DNA of 38,749 nt, taken from assembly GCA_937968125.1 (NCBI GenBank), contig CALBUI010000103.1, positions 1-38,749 on the forward strand, in the 5' to 3' direction. Below are positions 8,418 through 17,110 of this stretch, in pieces. The notes under the pieces are model-generated. The model was not told the DNA's origin and did no database searches. It saw nothing but the letters and a program-made list of their open reading frames with translations. The stretch comes from an uncultured Anaerolineales bacterium (GTDB lineage: Bacteria > Chloroflexota > Anaerolineae > Anaerolineales > UBA4823). The position numbers were made by a program, and so were the translations under genes. Positions within the stretch are counted from its first letter, which is position 1; each line of letters opens with the position of its first letter.

Positions 8418-10319
8418 TCATTGATCTTTTTCAATCAAAATCCAACCTGAAAAAGACGGGTGTATTTCTTCTTCGCCAGTAATCTCAGCCACGGTTTCCC
8501 CAAGACGTATGCGCCAGATCCGCAGGAACTGATCCTGCTCATAAAGCAGGAACTCACCATCTGGGGAGATGCTCAATGGTTGAATTCCAGCGCCTGGCAA
8601 GAGAAGAACATGGGTGTTGTCTTCAGGGAGATACTGATAAAGACCATTCTGATCGGCTGCCGCGCCGCTCAAACCATAATATAGTGAGCCATCCTGCGCC
8701 CAAACAGGATAGGCTGCAGAACCTTGTGAATTGTTCGTCAGCGGCGTCAGGTTGCTGCCATCCGGATGGGCACGGTAAAGCCTGGTTGGGAAATTGTCGG
8801 CTTCCGTGGCGTTCTGATCGAGACCAAACGCTATCCAAGTTCCATCTGGGGACCAGGCGGGCGTATGCGCGCCTGCGATCAAGGTCTCACCTTCGGTCTC
8901 GCTGGTGTTAATCGTCGACGCGATAACAACCTGGGCAGTATTGGAGAATAGATCGACGATGGTTAACCCTGGGCTGGTGTTGCACGAATCACCGTAATCC
9001 AGGCCTGTAAGAGCTAATTTATCCCCATCTGGAGACCAGGCTGCTCCAGTATCGCAACCGAATCCGCGAACACCCTCGGGAGTGGGTAGATCGTGCCAGG
9101 TAGGATCTTCAATAGATATCCACCCATGACGGGTTGGTTCATTCTCATCTTCTGGATGAAGAGCTACGTGCAACCGTCCTGTGTTCGACCACGAGCGCGG
9201 CAGGTAGTAGCCACCATCAGGCGGAAGCAGCAGATTGGTTGTTGATTGGGTTTTTAGTTCAAAGACGTTCAATCCGTCATCTTCGCTAAAGGCCAGGAGA
9301 TCGCCATCAGGAGTCAACACTGCCCCGCGGAGATCGCCACGCTTGGTGAATTGAGAGGGCAGGGTGAGCATATTGAATAAATCAAAGCCGAAGAAATTTC
9401 CGTCATAGGTATAGGACATTACCATCCCTAACCCAGTGGGTACAGAAAGGATTTCATGCAATTCGGCCGCCAGCTGCCAGGCTTGATCTACCGTGTCTTG
9501 ATCCGGATTTCCAACACCCGTACCTGAAATCATCAAGTGCTGGATTTGGTCGTCCTCCGTGCGCTGGTCGTCCAAACTGGCAAATTTTGAGCGAAGCTCA
9601 TCCAAGCCAGCCATGCGGCTTTCCGGCGTCGGTATTTGCCAGAAATCATTCCGGCAATCATCAACGAAAATAGACGAACTGTCTTGGTAAATTCTCAAGT
9701 TTTCACACAGGGCCTCAGCACCATCATTGCGGATAAATGTAAAGACTGGCTCTTGATCCGCGCCAAAGGTGTCCTCCAGCAGCTGCTTAACGCCCACAGC
9801 CAGATCATAGCTGTGCTGCCGGTTTAACTCCAGGGTATCTTCTGCGGTATAAGAAGGCAGGGCTTCGGCATGGGTATACAGGGGGTGTCCCAGCTCGTTG
9901 TCAAAGGCCGTTATCATGTTGAACTGGGAAGGTCCGTTACCAGTGGCGTCCTCCCTGATCCTTTCAAACAGTGATTCAACTCTATAGGCTTCAGCTTCTT
10001 GTTTGGAAATGCTGTAAGGTTCTCCCCAATTACCTTCAGCGTCTAAATCCAGTCGCTGAGCGACGCGAATCATATCATCTGCAATTACCAAACGGATCAT
10101 CCACTGTTCATCCTGGTTCCTCTCGTCCGCTTCGATGTAATAATCGGTGGTGCTGCTGTTCTCCCACTTCTCGATGGCAGCATCGATTTCGGATATGGGG
10201 GGCACCTCTGGCGTTGGGAGAGATGGTAGTTCGACTTCTTCCGTAGGTGTTGGCGTGCTGCAGGCAACAGCAAAGAAAGCCAGGCACAATAAAGTTACTG
10301 ATAATAATTCAAATTTCAC
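8418..10319 (-). CDS. Lipoprotein with TolB/WD40-like beta-propeller (PD40-type repeats)
   Basis: Lipobox LAFFAVACS; repeats AAWSPDGDKLALTG, PAWSPDGTWIAFG, LSISPDGEFLLY. Confidence 0.8.
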   Translation of the reverse strand: MKFELLSVTLLCLAFFAVACSTPTPTEEVELPSLPTPEVPPISEIDAAIEKWENSSTTDYYIEADERNQDEQWMIRLVIADDMIRVAQRLDLDAEGNWGEPYSISKQEAEAYRVESLFERIREDATGNGPSQFNMITAFDNELGHPLYTHAEALPSYTAEDTLELNRQHSYDLAVGVKQLLEDTFGADQEPVFTFIRNDGAEALCENLRIYQDSSSIFVDDCRNDFWQIPTPESRMAGLDELRSKFASLDDQRTEDDQIQHLMISGTGVGNPDQDTVDQAWQLAAELHEILSVPTGLGMVMSYTYDGNFFGFDLFNMLTLPSQFTKRGDLRGAVLTPDGDLLAFSEDDGLNVFELKTQSTTNLLLPPDGGYYLPRSWSNTGRLHVALHPEDENEPTRHGWISIEDPTWHDLPTPEGVRGFGCDTGAAWSPDGDKLALTGLDYGDSCNTSPGLTIVDLFSNTAQVVIASTINTSETEGETLIAGAHTPAWSPDGTWIAFGLDQNATEADNFPTRLYRAHPDGSNLTPLTNNSQGSAAYPVWAQDGSLYYGLSGAAADQNGLYQYLPEDNTHVLLLPGAGIQPLSISPDGEFLLYEQDQFLRIWRIRLGETVAEITGEEEIHPSFSGWILIEKDQ

Positions 10320-11326
10320 GGAGCGAGTAGGACCTCCACACTGGAGAGATTTACGATACCGGGAATTCGATCGCCGGTCTCCCAGACTTGAACACGTGCA
10401 CTCTGTGTATTGCTTACGGTATAAGGTACATCAATGGCGAACGTACCATAAGAATTTTCCTCGGAATAGGTCACAGAAACCTGTCTGGTGCCAACGATTT
10501 TACCATCGCTGGAAACAATTTCTATCCTCAATGGTTGGTCAGATCGGGTTCGCGCCAGACCTGAGACGCGCATTTTACCATCCTGGATCAAGCGGTTGGC
10601 GAGCGGGGATTCTAAGACGATGTCCTCGAGTAAATCTGAGGGGAGGTTGAGGTCCTGGTCTCCAACAGAGTGCAGAATTAATTCAACAGAGGATACTGAT
10701 TCAAAGCGACCATGCTCATCTTCGACGCTGATCTGCAAGCGCCCTGGTTCTTCAGCCCCATTAACGCCGTAGGAAACTTCACTCCCCAAACTGATCCAAT
10801 CAGTTTGAGGGGATTCATAGCTGCGGATCTCCCGCATGAGTAAGCGACCATCCTCGCCCAGCAGCTCGATGTGGACGACCGAGTCTTGACTGGGTTTGAT
10901 AGCTGCTCTGAGAATAAAGGGTGAGATCACTTTTGATCCAGATCCGGGGCTGATGATCTGGTTGGGAGATTGAGGGATGCCATCCGGCGAAGGCAGATCC
11001 TCAAGGGATCGATTTGGATCTGAGGTCGGGGTGGGAGTTTCGGAAGGTGAAACTTTGGAAGGCGTTGGGGAGGGTGGCAGCGTGGGGGAGGCAGTTGCGG
11101 TTGAAAATTCTCCAGGATTATTTGGAGGAGACTCGATATCCTGTGCGGCGACTGTCATGGCTATCACAGTTGGAACATACTGTGTTGGAAAAAGGGTTGG
11201 CACTGGTGTGGTAGCTGTGCTGCTGCAGCCGGACAGGATGATGAAAACGGAGATCAGAAAGAGAAGCGATGATACCTTTAATAAAGACATGCTCGGAGTG
11301 ATCCTGGGCTGTGATCTGGAGATCAT
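10316..11326 (-). CDS. Lipoprotein with Pro/Thr/Ser-rich linker and Ig-like (Gmad2-like) domains
   Basis: Lipobox LSGCSS; linker TLPPSPTPSKVSPSETPTPTSDP; ISPGSGSKVISPFILRAAIKPSQDSVVHIELLGEDGRLL. 4-nt overlaps on both sides. Confidence 0.7.
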   Translation of the reverse strand: MISRSQPRITPSMSLLKVSSLLFLISVFIILSGCSSTATTPVPTLFPTQYVPTVIAMTVAAQDIESPPNNPGEFSTATASPTLPPSPTPSKVSPSETPTPTSDPNRSLEDLPSPDGIPQSPNQIISPGSGSKVISPFILRAAIKPSQDSVVHIELLGEDGRLLMREIRSYESPQTDWISLGSEVSYGVNGAEEPGRLQISVEDEHGRFESVSSVELILHSVGDQDLNLPSDLLEDIVLESPLANRLIQDGKMRVSGLARTRSDQPLRIEIVSSDGKIVGTRQVSVTYSEENSYGTFAIDVPYTVSNTQSARVQVWETGDRIPGIVNLSSVEVLLAP

Positions 11327-11688
11327 CCGCCAGTATATCGCTCAATCACATCCTGTAAGGTTTGCAAGCGAATTGGCTTAGCCAGGAACTCTTCTGCGCC
11401 GGCCTCCATTGCCACCTGGCTGGCATCAATCTCTGGACTGGCAGAGAGCATGACCACTGGGATATCAGCTGCCGCGGGATTGCGCTTAAAGTCTTTTACC
11501 AAAGTTAAACCATCAATATCGGGCAGCATCATGTCAGTCAGTATCAAATCCGGAGGCTGGTCACCGAGTAAAGTCTGCGCCTGTTCACCGGAGCTGGCAA
11601 GGACCGCCTCATGCCCGAATATTTCGGCAGATCTTTTCAAAGTCTCCAGGGTTAAAGGATCATCATCGATAAATAAAATGCGGGCCAT
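11323..11688 (-). CDS. Stand-alone response regulator receiver (REC) domain protein
   Basis: ILFIDDDPLTLE, LILTDMMLPDIDGL, PVVMLSAS, FLAKPI; no output domain. Confidence 0.92.
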   Translation of the reverse strand: MARILFIDDDPLTLETLKRSAEIFGHEAVLASSGEQAQTLLGDQPPDLILTDMMLPDIDGLTLVKDFKRNPAAADIPVVMLSASPEIDASQVAMEAGAEEFLAKPIRLQTLQDVIERYTGG

Positions 11689-11713
11689 TGTTCTCCTCCT
11701 CCCAAATTTCCCC

Positions 11714-13222
11714 TTATAGCTGGTATATCTCAGAGTATTTCCCGGTCAGGTAGCGCATGTAAGGTCCCTGATCAATTTTGCTGCCAGTGATACGCTGGAC
11801 CAATTCCTGTGGTTCGTACTTGGCGCCATGTCGATGAACCTTGTCCACCATCCAACCGGTCAGCTGCCCAAATTCTCCCCTCTGGATTTGTGAATCAATA
11901 TCGGGAATATCTCCTAGCATGCACTCCCAAAGCTGAGCTGAGATCAAGTTGCCCAAAGCGTAGGTTGAGAAATAACCAAAATATCCCTGGGACCAATGCA
12001 CATCTTGCAAAACACCCAGGGCATCGTCTGGGGGAGTGAGCCCGAGGAAATCTTGCATACCCTCATTCCAGGCTTCTGGGAGGTCTTTCACCGCGAGCGA
12101 TCCTTCGATGAGTGCGATCTCCAATTCGAGCCGCAGCATGATATGCAAGTTGTAAGTGGCTTCATCTGATTCAACGCGGATCAGAGATGGCTCAACTTTG
12201 TTGATGGCTTTGTAAAAATCTTCTAGAGCGATCTCACCCAATTGGGCGGGGAAGTAATCCTGAAGCCGGGGATAATAATGTGACCAAAAGTTCTTCGAGC
12301 GTCCGATCAGGTTTTCATACATACGGGATTGTGATTCATGAATCGCCAGGGAAGCGCCATTTGCCAGCGGGGTGCGTGCCAGGCTGGGAGCCACTCCCTG
12401 GGCGTATAGTCCATGTCCACTTTCATGGGTTGTGCTGAAAAATGCTGAAGGGAAATAATCCTCTAGTACACGGGTAGTAATGCGGACATCGCCTGCACCA
12501 ACATCCTGTGTGAAAGGATGAGCTGCTTTATCCTGCCGACCGCGCTGCCAATCATAGCCGTAATCGGTGATCACTTCAACCCCAAAGTCCCATTGAGCCT
12601 GCTCGTCGAAGTGCAGGTGTAAAAACGAGTCGTCCACCTGGGGGTGAGCCTTGATTGCCTGCACTAATTCAACCTGCTGAGGCCTTAAGGACGAAAAAAT
12701 TCCCTGCACATCGGCTGTCTTCAGGCCGGGTTCGTAATCATCAAGGAGAGGATCATAGATATGGTCGAAAGGGCGAAAGTGATCAGCGTACTGCCGTTTT
12801 AAGGAGATAATTTTTTCAAGGGAAGGACTGAAGCCTTCAAAATTGGCTGTTTCTCTCGCTCTAACCCATACACCGTGCGCGATGGCGGTTTCCTTGGCGA
12901 TCTCAGCCATCAGGTTGGCTGGAATCAGGGAACGCTTATTGTATAAGCGCTTGGTAACCAAGATCAAGCGAGCATCATCCGAATCCCGATCGAGCTCATT
13001 TGCGTACGGAGTAAGATCTTCGAGCAGCTGGCCCACCTCATCCGAGGTGAATTTCTTGTGGGCAATCCTGGTGAGAGTCGCGAGCTGGTGACCACGTGCC
13101 TGTGAGCCCCCAGGAGGCATATAGGTCTCAAGATCCCAGTGGAGCAAGCCCAGCGTGGCTACCAAATCGGTGTATTCGTTGATGATTGTTTTCAACTCGA
13201 CTAATTGGGTTTCGGGGTTCAT
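11714..13222 (-). CDS. Carboxypeptidase Taq (M32 metallopeptidase)
   Basis: FSTTHESGHGLYAQG (HExxH), IHESQSRMYENLIGRS, full-length M32 architecture. Confidence 0.95.
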   Translation of the reverse strand: MNPETQLVELKTIINEYTDLVATLGLLHWDLETYMPPGGSQARGHQLATLTRIAHKKFTSDEVGQLLEDLTPYANELDRDSDDARLILVTKRLYNKRSLIPANLMAEIAKETAIAHGVWVRARETANFEGFSPSLEKIISLKRQYADHFRPFDHIYDPLLDDYEPGLKTADVQGIFSSLRPQQVELVQAIKAHPQVDDSFLHLHFDEQAQWDFGVEVITDYGYDWQRGRQDKAAHPFTQDVGAGDVRITTRVLEDYFPSAFFSTTHESGHGLYAQGVAPSLARTPLANGASLAIHESQSRMYENLIGRSKNFWSHYYPRLQDYFPAQLGEIALEDFYKAINKVEPSLIRVESDEATYNLHIMLRLELEIALIEGSLAVKDLPEAWNEGMQDFLGLTPPDDALGVLQDVHWSQGYFGYFSTYALGNLISAQLWECMLGDIPDIDSQIQRGEFGQLTGWMVDKVHRHGAKYEPQELVQRITGSKIDQGPYMRYLTGKYSEIYQL

Positions 13223-13248
13223 TAACTCTCCTTAGGTTTGAGGCGAGG

Positions 13249-14190
13249 TTAGACGATCTTCCACCTCAGCGGATCACCTTGTAAAGCCGCTAATACTTCG
13301 GTGGCGATATCGACCGCCGCGCGGGACTGCGCTTCGATGGTTTGGGCGCCAATGTGGGGGGTGGCGATCACATGCGGGTGTGAAACGAGCGCTGACATAC
13401 CGGGTGGTTCCGTCTCAAACACATCCAGCGCAGCTCCAACCACCTGCCCTGATTCCAGGGCACTCAGCAGGGCAGTTTCATCGATTATCCCTCCCCGGGC
13501 AGTGCACACCAGACGAATACCGCGTTTCATCGAACCAAATGCAGCTCCATCAATCATCCCCCTGGTTTCGGGGTTGAGGGGGACATGGATTGATAGGAAG
13601 TCAGATTGAGTGTAAATTTCCTGTAAAGACGTTGGCTGTGCCCCCCGGCGCTCAATTTCAGCCTCTGAGATCAAAGGATCATATCCGAGACTCTCCATCC
13701 CCAGGGATTTCGCCTTTTGGGCAACCGAGCTGCCAATATTTCCCATACCGATGATGCCCAATATCTTGTCTTGGAGCTCGATCCCCTTGAGTTGGTTTTT
13801 ATTCCATAAGCCCGATTTCATCGAGCTATCTGCGGTGGGGATCAAACGGGCCAGGGAGAATAACAGTGCCAGGACATGCTCAGCGACAGCCTGGATCGTG
13901 GCAGAGGGGGAATTGACCACGGTGACGTTGTGCAGGTTGGCGGCAGCCAGATCGATATTGTCTACCCCAACCCCAGCCCGACCGACGACCTTTAGATTAG
14001 TCGCAGCTGAGAAGACCTCCGCATTCACTTGTGTGCGTCCGCGAACAACCAAAGCATCGTATGCAGAGACTCGTTCAAGCAATTCATCGGGGGAAATATC
14101 CACGTGCTCGTCGACCTGGGCAGAATCCATCAAGATCTTGACTCCGCTGTCATCGAGGCGGTCCGTGATGATTATTTTCCAGTCTCCCAT
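13249..14190 (-). CDS. serA: D-3-phosphoglycerate dehydrogenase-like 2-hydroxyacid dehydrogenase, no ACT domain
   Basis: GRAGVGVDNIDLAAA, GIIGMGNIGSSVA, TARGGIIDETAL, ATPHIGAQT. Start trimmed to MGDWKIIITD. Confidence 0.88.
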   Translation of the reverse strand: MGDWKIIITDRLDDSGVKILMDSAQVDEHVDISPDELLERVSAYDALVVRGRTQVNAEVFSAATNLKVVGRAGVGVDNIDLAAANLHNVTVVNSPSATIQAVAEHVLALLFSLARLIPTADSSMKSGLWNKNQLKGIELQDKILGIIGMGNIGSSVAQKAKSLGMESLGYDPLISEAEIERRGAQPTSLQEIYTQSDFLSIHVPLNPETRGMIDGAAFGSMKRGIRLVCTARGGIIDETALLSALESGQVVGAALDVFETEPPGMSALVSHPHVIATPHIGAQTIEAQSRAAVDIATEVLAALQGDPLRWKIV

Positions 14191-14416
14191 GAAATGCTCC
14201 CGATGGCGCTTGAGGTTCCACCCTGGATGGATGTGCAACCAGCCCCGATTGTACCTCAGATCACATAAGTAAGAATATCGGGCTCATTTCCATCTTAATT
14301 ATTAGATATATGTCAAAATGGCATGCAAACCCTTGACTTTTGTCATTAGTCTGGGTAACATCGGCGAGTTATAATATCGCTGAGAATTAGTTTCGAATTA
14401 TGAGGTGGAGGTTTAA

Positions 14417-14749
14417 ATGGCAAATATACCAGAGATCGATGAGAGCACATTTGAGAGCGAGGTACTGACAGGTCCCGATCCGGTGCTGGTCTATTTTTCT
14501 GCTGTCTGGTGCGGTCCATGCAAGATGCTGGACCCAATCGTTGAGGAGCTGGCCTCTGAATGGACTGGAAAGGTTAAAGTCGTCAAGCTAGATGTTGATC
14601 ATTCTCCTGGCGTAGCCATGCAGTACCAGGTGATGGGTGTCCCAACCCTGATGCTTTTTGTGGATGGGGAGTCGCGAGAAAGGATCACCGGTTTCCAACC
14701 GAAGGATCGCATCCTTTCGAAGTTGAACCCGCATATTAACGGTAATTAG
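14417..14749 (+). CDS. trxA: Thioredoxin
   Basis: FSAVWCGPCKMLDP active site, VMGVPTLMLF; GAGGTGGAGG upstream. Confidence 0.95.
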   Translation: MANIPEIDESTFESEVLTGPDPVLVYFSAVWCGPCKMLDPIVEELASEWTGKVKVVKLDVDHSPGVAMQYQVMGVPTLMLFVDGESRERITGFQPKDRILSKLNPHINGN

Positions 14750-14772
14750 AGATTTACCGCAACGAAAGTTGT

Positions 14773-14804
14773 GTCCCAGTCGTGATAAGCGGCTGGGACT
14801 TTTT
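14773..14804 (+). terminator. Rho-independent terminator of trxA
   Basis: GTCCCAGTCG-tgataag-CGGCTGGGAC followed by TTTTT (10-bp stem, one wobble). Confidence 0.92.
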
Positions 14805-14805
14805 C

Positions 14806-14834
14806 TTGCATTAACACCAAGACTAATTTATAAT
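14806..14834 (+). promoter_or_regulatory. Candidate sigma-70-like promoter of the Fur-family gene
   Basis: TTGCAT (14806-14811), 17-nt spacer, TATAAT (14829-14834). The -35 matches consensus only at TTG. Confidence 0.6.
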
Positions 14835-14871
14835 AATCGTTATTGCAACTAGTTGCAATAACGATTATTAT
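14830..14871. promoter_or_regulatory. 42-bp perfect palindrome, candidate Fur-family operator
   Basis: ATAATAATCGTTATTGCAACTAGTTGCAATAACGATTATTAT equals its own reverse complement. It overlaps the -10 box and ends 2 nt before the ATG. Confidence 0.85.
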
Positions 14872-14872
14872 T

Positions 14873-15313
14873 ATGGCGAAGAGATATTCTGACTTAGATT
14901 GGCTGAGAGAACAGGGGTATCGCTTAACCCCACAAAGGTTAGCGATATTGGAAGTTCTAAAACAGGCAGATGGTCATTTATCCCCAACTGAGATATTCAA
15001 CCAGGTTGTGCAGGAAATCCCGGGATTGACTGAAGCGACTGTCTACAGAACCTTAAATTTTTTGGCAGAACAGGGTTTGGTTCTGGTTGCACATCTTGGT
15101 CGAGGGCAGCTGGTTTATGAATTCGCAGAGCATGATCACCACCATCTAGTATGCAGGAATTGCGGTGAAATGCAAGAGATAGATCATCGCCAGCTAAAAC
15201 AGCTCTACGATAATTTTCTCGACGACACTGGTTACCAGATCAATACCATCCACGCCACATTTTTCGGTTTCTGCCCCGAGTGTATTGCTAACAACAGGTC
15301 TGGATCTAAATAA
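14873..15313 (+). CDS. Fur-family metalloregulator (Fur/Zur/Nur type)
   Basis: LREQGYRLTPQRLAILEVL, SPTEIFNQV, TEATVYRTLNFLAEQGLV, HDHHHLVCRNCGE, FCPEC. ATG at 14873 chosen; the TTG at 14843 lies inside the palindrome. Confidence 0.92.
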   Translation: MAKRYSDLDWLREQGYRLTPQRLAILEVLKQADGHLSPTEIFNQVVQEIPGLTEATVYRTLNFLAEQGLVLVAHLGRGQLVYEFAEHDHHHLVCRNCGEMQEIDHRQLKQLYDNFLDDTGYQINTIHATFFGFCPECIANNRSGSK

Positions 15314-15340
15314 TTTGGTGGGATCGTAAAGGAGGTCGGA

Positions 15341-16297
15341 TTGCTTTTATCGGTTGAAGCGCTGCATATACCTGATGGGTTTTTATCAGTTTTGATCTCT
15401 GCGATCTTGTGGATCGTTTCAATCATTGTTGTGGTGTATTCGCTTCGACGGGTGGGGCAAAACTTAGATGAACGCCAACTGCCTTTGTTAGGGGTGTTAG
15501 CGGCCGGGATATTTGCAGGACAAATGTTAAATTTTGCGGTGGTTGGCGGGACGTCTGGGCACTTAATGGGGGCAGCATTAGCAACAATTCTGGCAGGTCC
15601 ATGGGCAGCAATTCTGATTATGACCAGCGTCGTCAGCATCCAGGCTTTGATATTTCAGGATGGGGGTCTGCTGGTACTGGGGGCAAATATTTTCAACATG
15701 GGGATCATCGGGGTGACGGTGTCTTATATGGCATACCGCACAGGGATCAGTTTAACAGGTAATTCAAAACGCGGAATCCTGGCTGCCGGTTTCAGCGCAG
15801 CGTGGTTGTCGGTTTTCATTGTTTCCCTATCTGTAGGTATTCAATTAGCCCTTTCAGGAACTTCGCCTGCATACCTGGCGATTCCTGCTATGGCAGGAGT
15901 CCATGCGTTAATCGGGGTGGGTGAAGGTTTGATCACAATAGGGGCTTTATCATTCCTGCTCTCGACTCGCCCGGGGCTGGTTCAGCCAGAGGAGGGGCAA
16001 TCGGTAAGCGGTATGGTGGTATGGTTGGCCGGTTTATTAATCGCACTTGTTTTGGTAATCCTCTCCCCTTTAGCGTCCACCCGGCCAGATGGCCTTGAAT
16101 GGGTGGCTATTGAATTTGGGTTTATGGATAAAGCGCGAGATTCATTGTTTCAAATAATTCCTGGTTATGAATTATCAGGTATCAGTGCTGGACCTGCGGC
16201 CACGATAGCAGCGGGTATTTTGGGAGTAGTCCTGATCCTGTTAGCTTCCGCTGTCGTGATGTATTCCCGACGTCAACGCCAAATTTCCGGTAAATAA
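15341..16297 (+). CDS. cbiM: ECF cobalt/nickel transporter S component CbiM fused to a C-terminal PDGLE (CbiN-like) domain
   Basis: LHIPDGFLS, GTSGHLMGAALATILAGPWAA, GVHALIGVGEGLIT, then STRPDGLEWVA plus a final TM. TTG start supported by GGAGG; see the finding on an alternative CTG. Confidence 0.92.
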   Translation: MLLSVEALHIPDGFLSVLISAILWIVSIIVVVYSLRRVGQNLDERQLPLLGVLAAGIFAGQMLNFAVVGGTSGHLMGAALATILAGPWAAILIMTSVVSIQALIFQDGGLLVLGANIFNMGIIGVTVSYMAYRTGISLTGNSKRGILAAGFSAAWLSVFIVSLSVGIQLALSGTSPAYLAIPAMAGVHALIGVGEGLITIGALSFLLSTRPGLVQPEEGQSVSGMVVWLAGLLIALVLVILSPLASTRPDGLEWVAIEFGFMDKARDSLFQIIPGYELSGISAGPAATIAAGILGVVLILLASAVVMYSRRQRQISGK

Positions 16298-16299
16298 TT

Positions 16300-17106
16300 T
16301 TGCATATTCATTATTTGGATCCATATCAGGCAGGTTACAGCCCGGTCCATCACACGGATGCTCGCGTTAAAGTGGTCTTCAGCGTGGCATTCATCTTAAC
16401 CACTGCTCTTATCCCCATCGGATCGTGGCCCATGTTTGTTCTGCTGTATGCAATCCTATTCTCGCTTATCATCCTGGCTGATGTCGGGGTAGGCAGGGTA
16501 TTGCAACGCTCCATTCTAGCTGTGCCATTTGTCCTGGCAGCCTTGCCGTTAGTTTTCACTACCTCAGGGGAGCAGATTTTGATCCTAGATTTGGGATTAT
16601 GGAGAGTCACTGCTACATCGGAAGGGGTGGAGAAATTCTTGAGTATTGGCTTGAAATCGTGGATCTCCATCCAGGCTGCCACCTTGCTGATATTTACCAC
16701 TCAATTTCCAGACATTCTCGCAGCGCTGCGTGCACTGCGTGTCCCGCGCTTATTGGTGGCCATATTTGGATTGATGTGGCGTTATTTATTTGTATTGGCG
16801 GATGAAGCAATTAAGCTGCGGCGAGCCAGGGCGGCACGCAGCGGCGACTCGGGGATTCGTGGGATGAACAAAGGGGGGAGTGTCTCCTGGCGGGCAAAAA
16901 TTGCAGGAGGTATGGCGGGCAGCCTGTTTATACGTTCCCTTGACCGCAGCGAACGGATATATGTGGCCATGCTCTCACGGGGCTATGATGGCGAGGTGCG
17001 TTCAATACCACTTTCCAGGCTAAAACCATCCCAATGGACGATTCTGATCTTTGGTTTGGGTATCTTAGGAATCATTATGCTTATCTCGGCATTGTTCTGG
17101 GGATAA
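16300..17106 (+). CDS. cbiQ: ECF transporter T component CbiQ
   Basis: HHTDARVKVVFSVAFIL, YLFVLADEAIKLRRARAARSG, MLSRGYDGE; 2-nt gap to cbiM. Confidence 0.93.
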   Translation: MHIHYLDPYQAGYSPVHHTDARVKVVFSVAFILTTALIPIGSWPMFVLLYAILFSLIILADVGVGRVLQRSILAVPFVLAALPLVFTTSGEQILILDLGLWRVTATSEGVEKFLSIGLKSWISIQAATLLIFTTQFPDILAALRALRVPRLLVAIFGLMWRYLFVLADEAIKLRRARAARSGDSGIRGMNKGGSVSWRAKIAGGMAGSLFIRSLDRSERIYVAMLSRGYDGEVRSIPLSRLKPSQWTILIFGLGILGIIMLISALFWG

Positions 17107-17110
17107 GACG

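Noticed and set aside
14333-14375. TTGACT (14333) and TATAAT (14370) as a trxA promoter pair
   Set aside because: Spacer is 31 nt, too long for a sigma-70 pair; the TATAAT alone may still be the trxA -10.
15314-15340. Looked for a cobalamin or NiCo riboswitch before cbiMQO
   Set aside because: Only 27 nt separates the Fur-family gene from cbiM and there is no riboswitch core here or upstream of the regulator.
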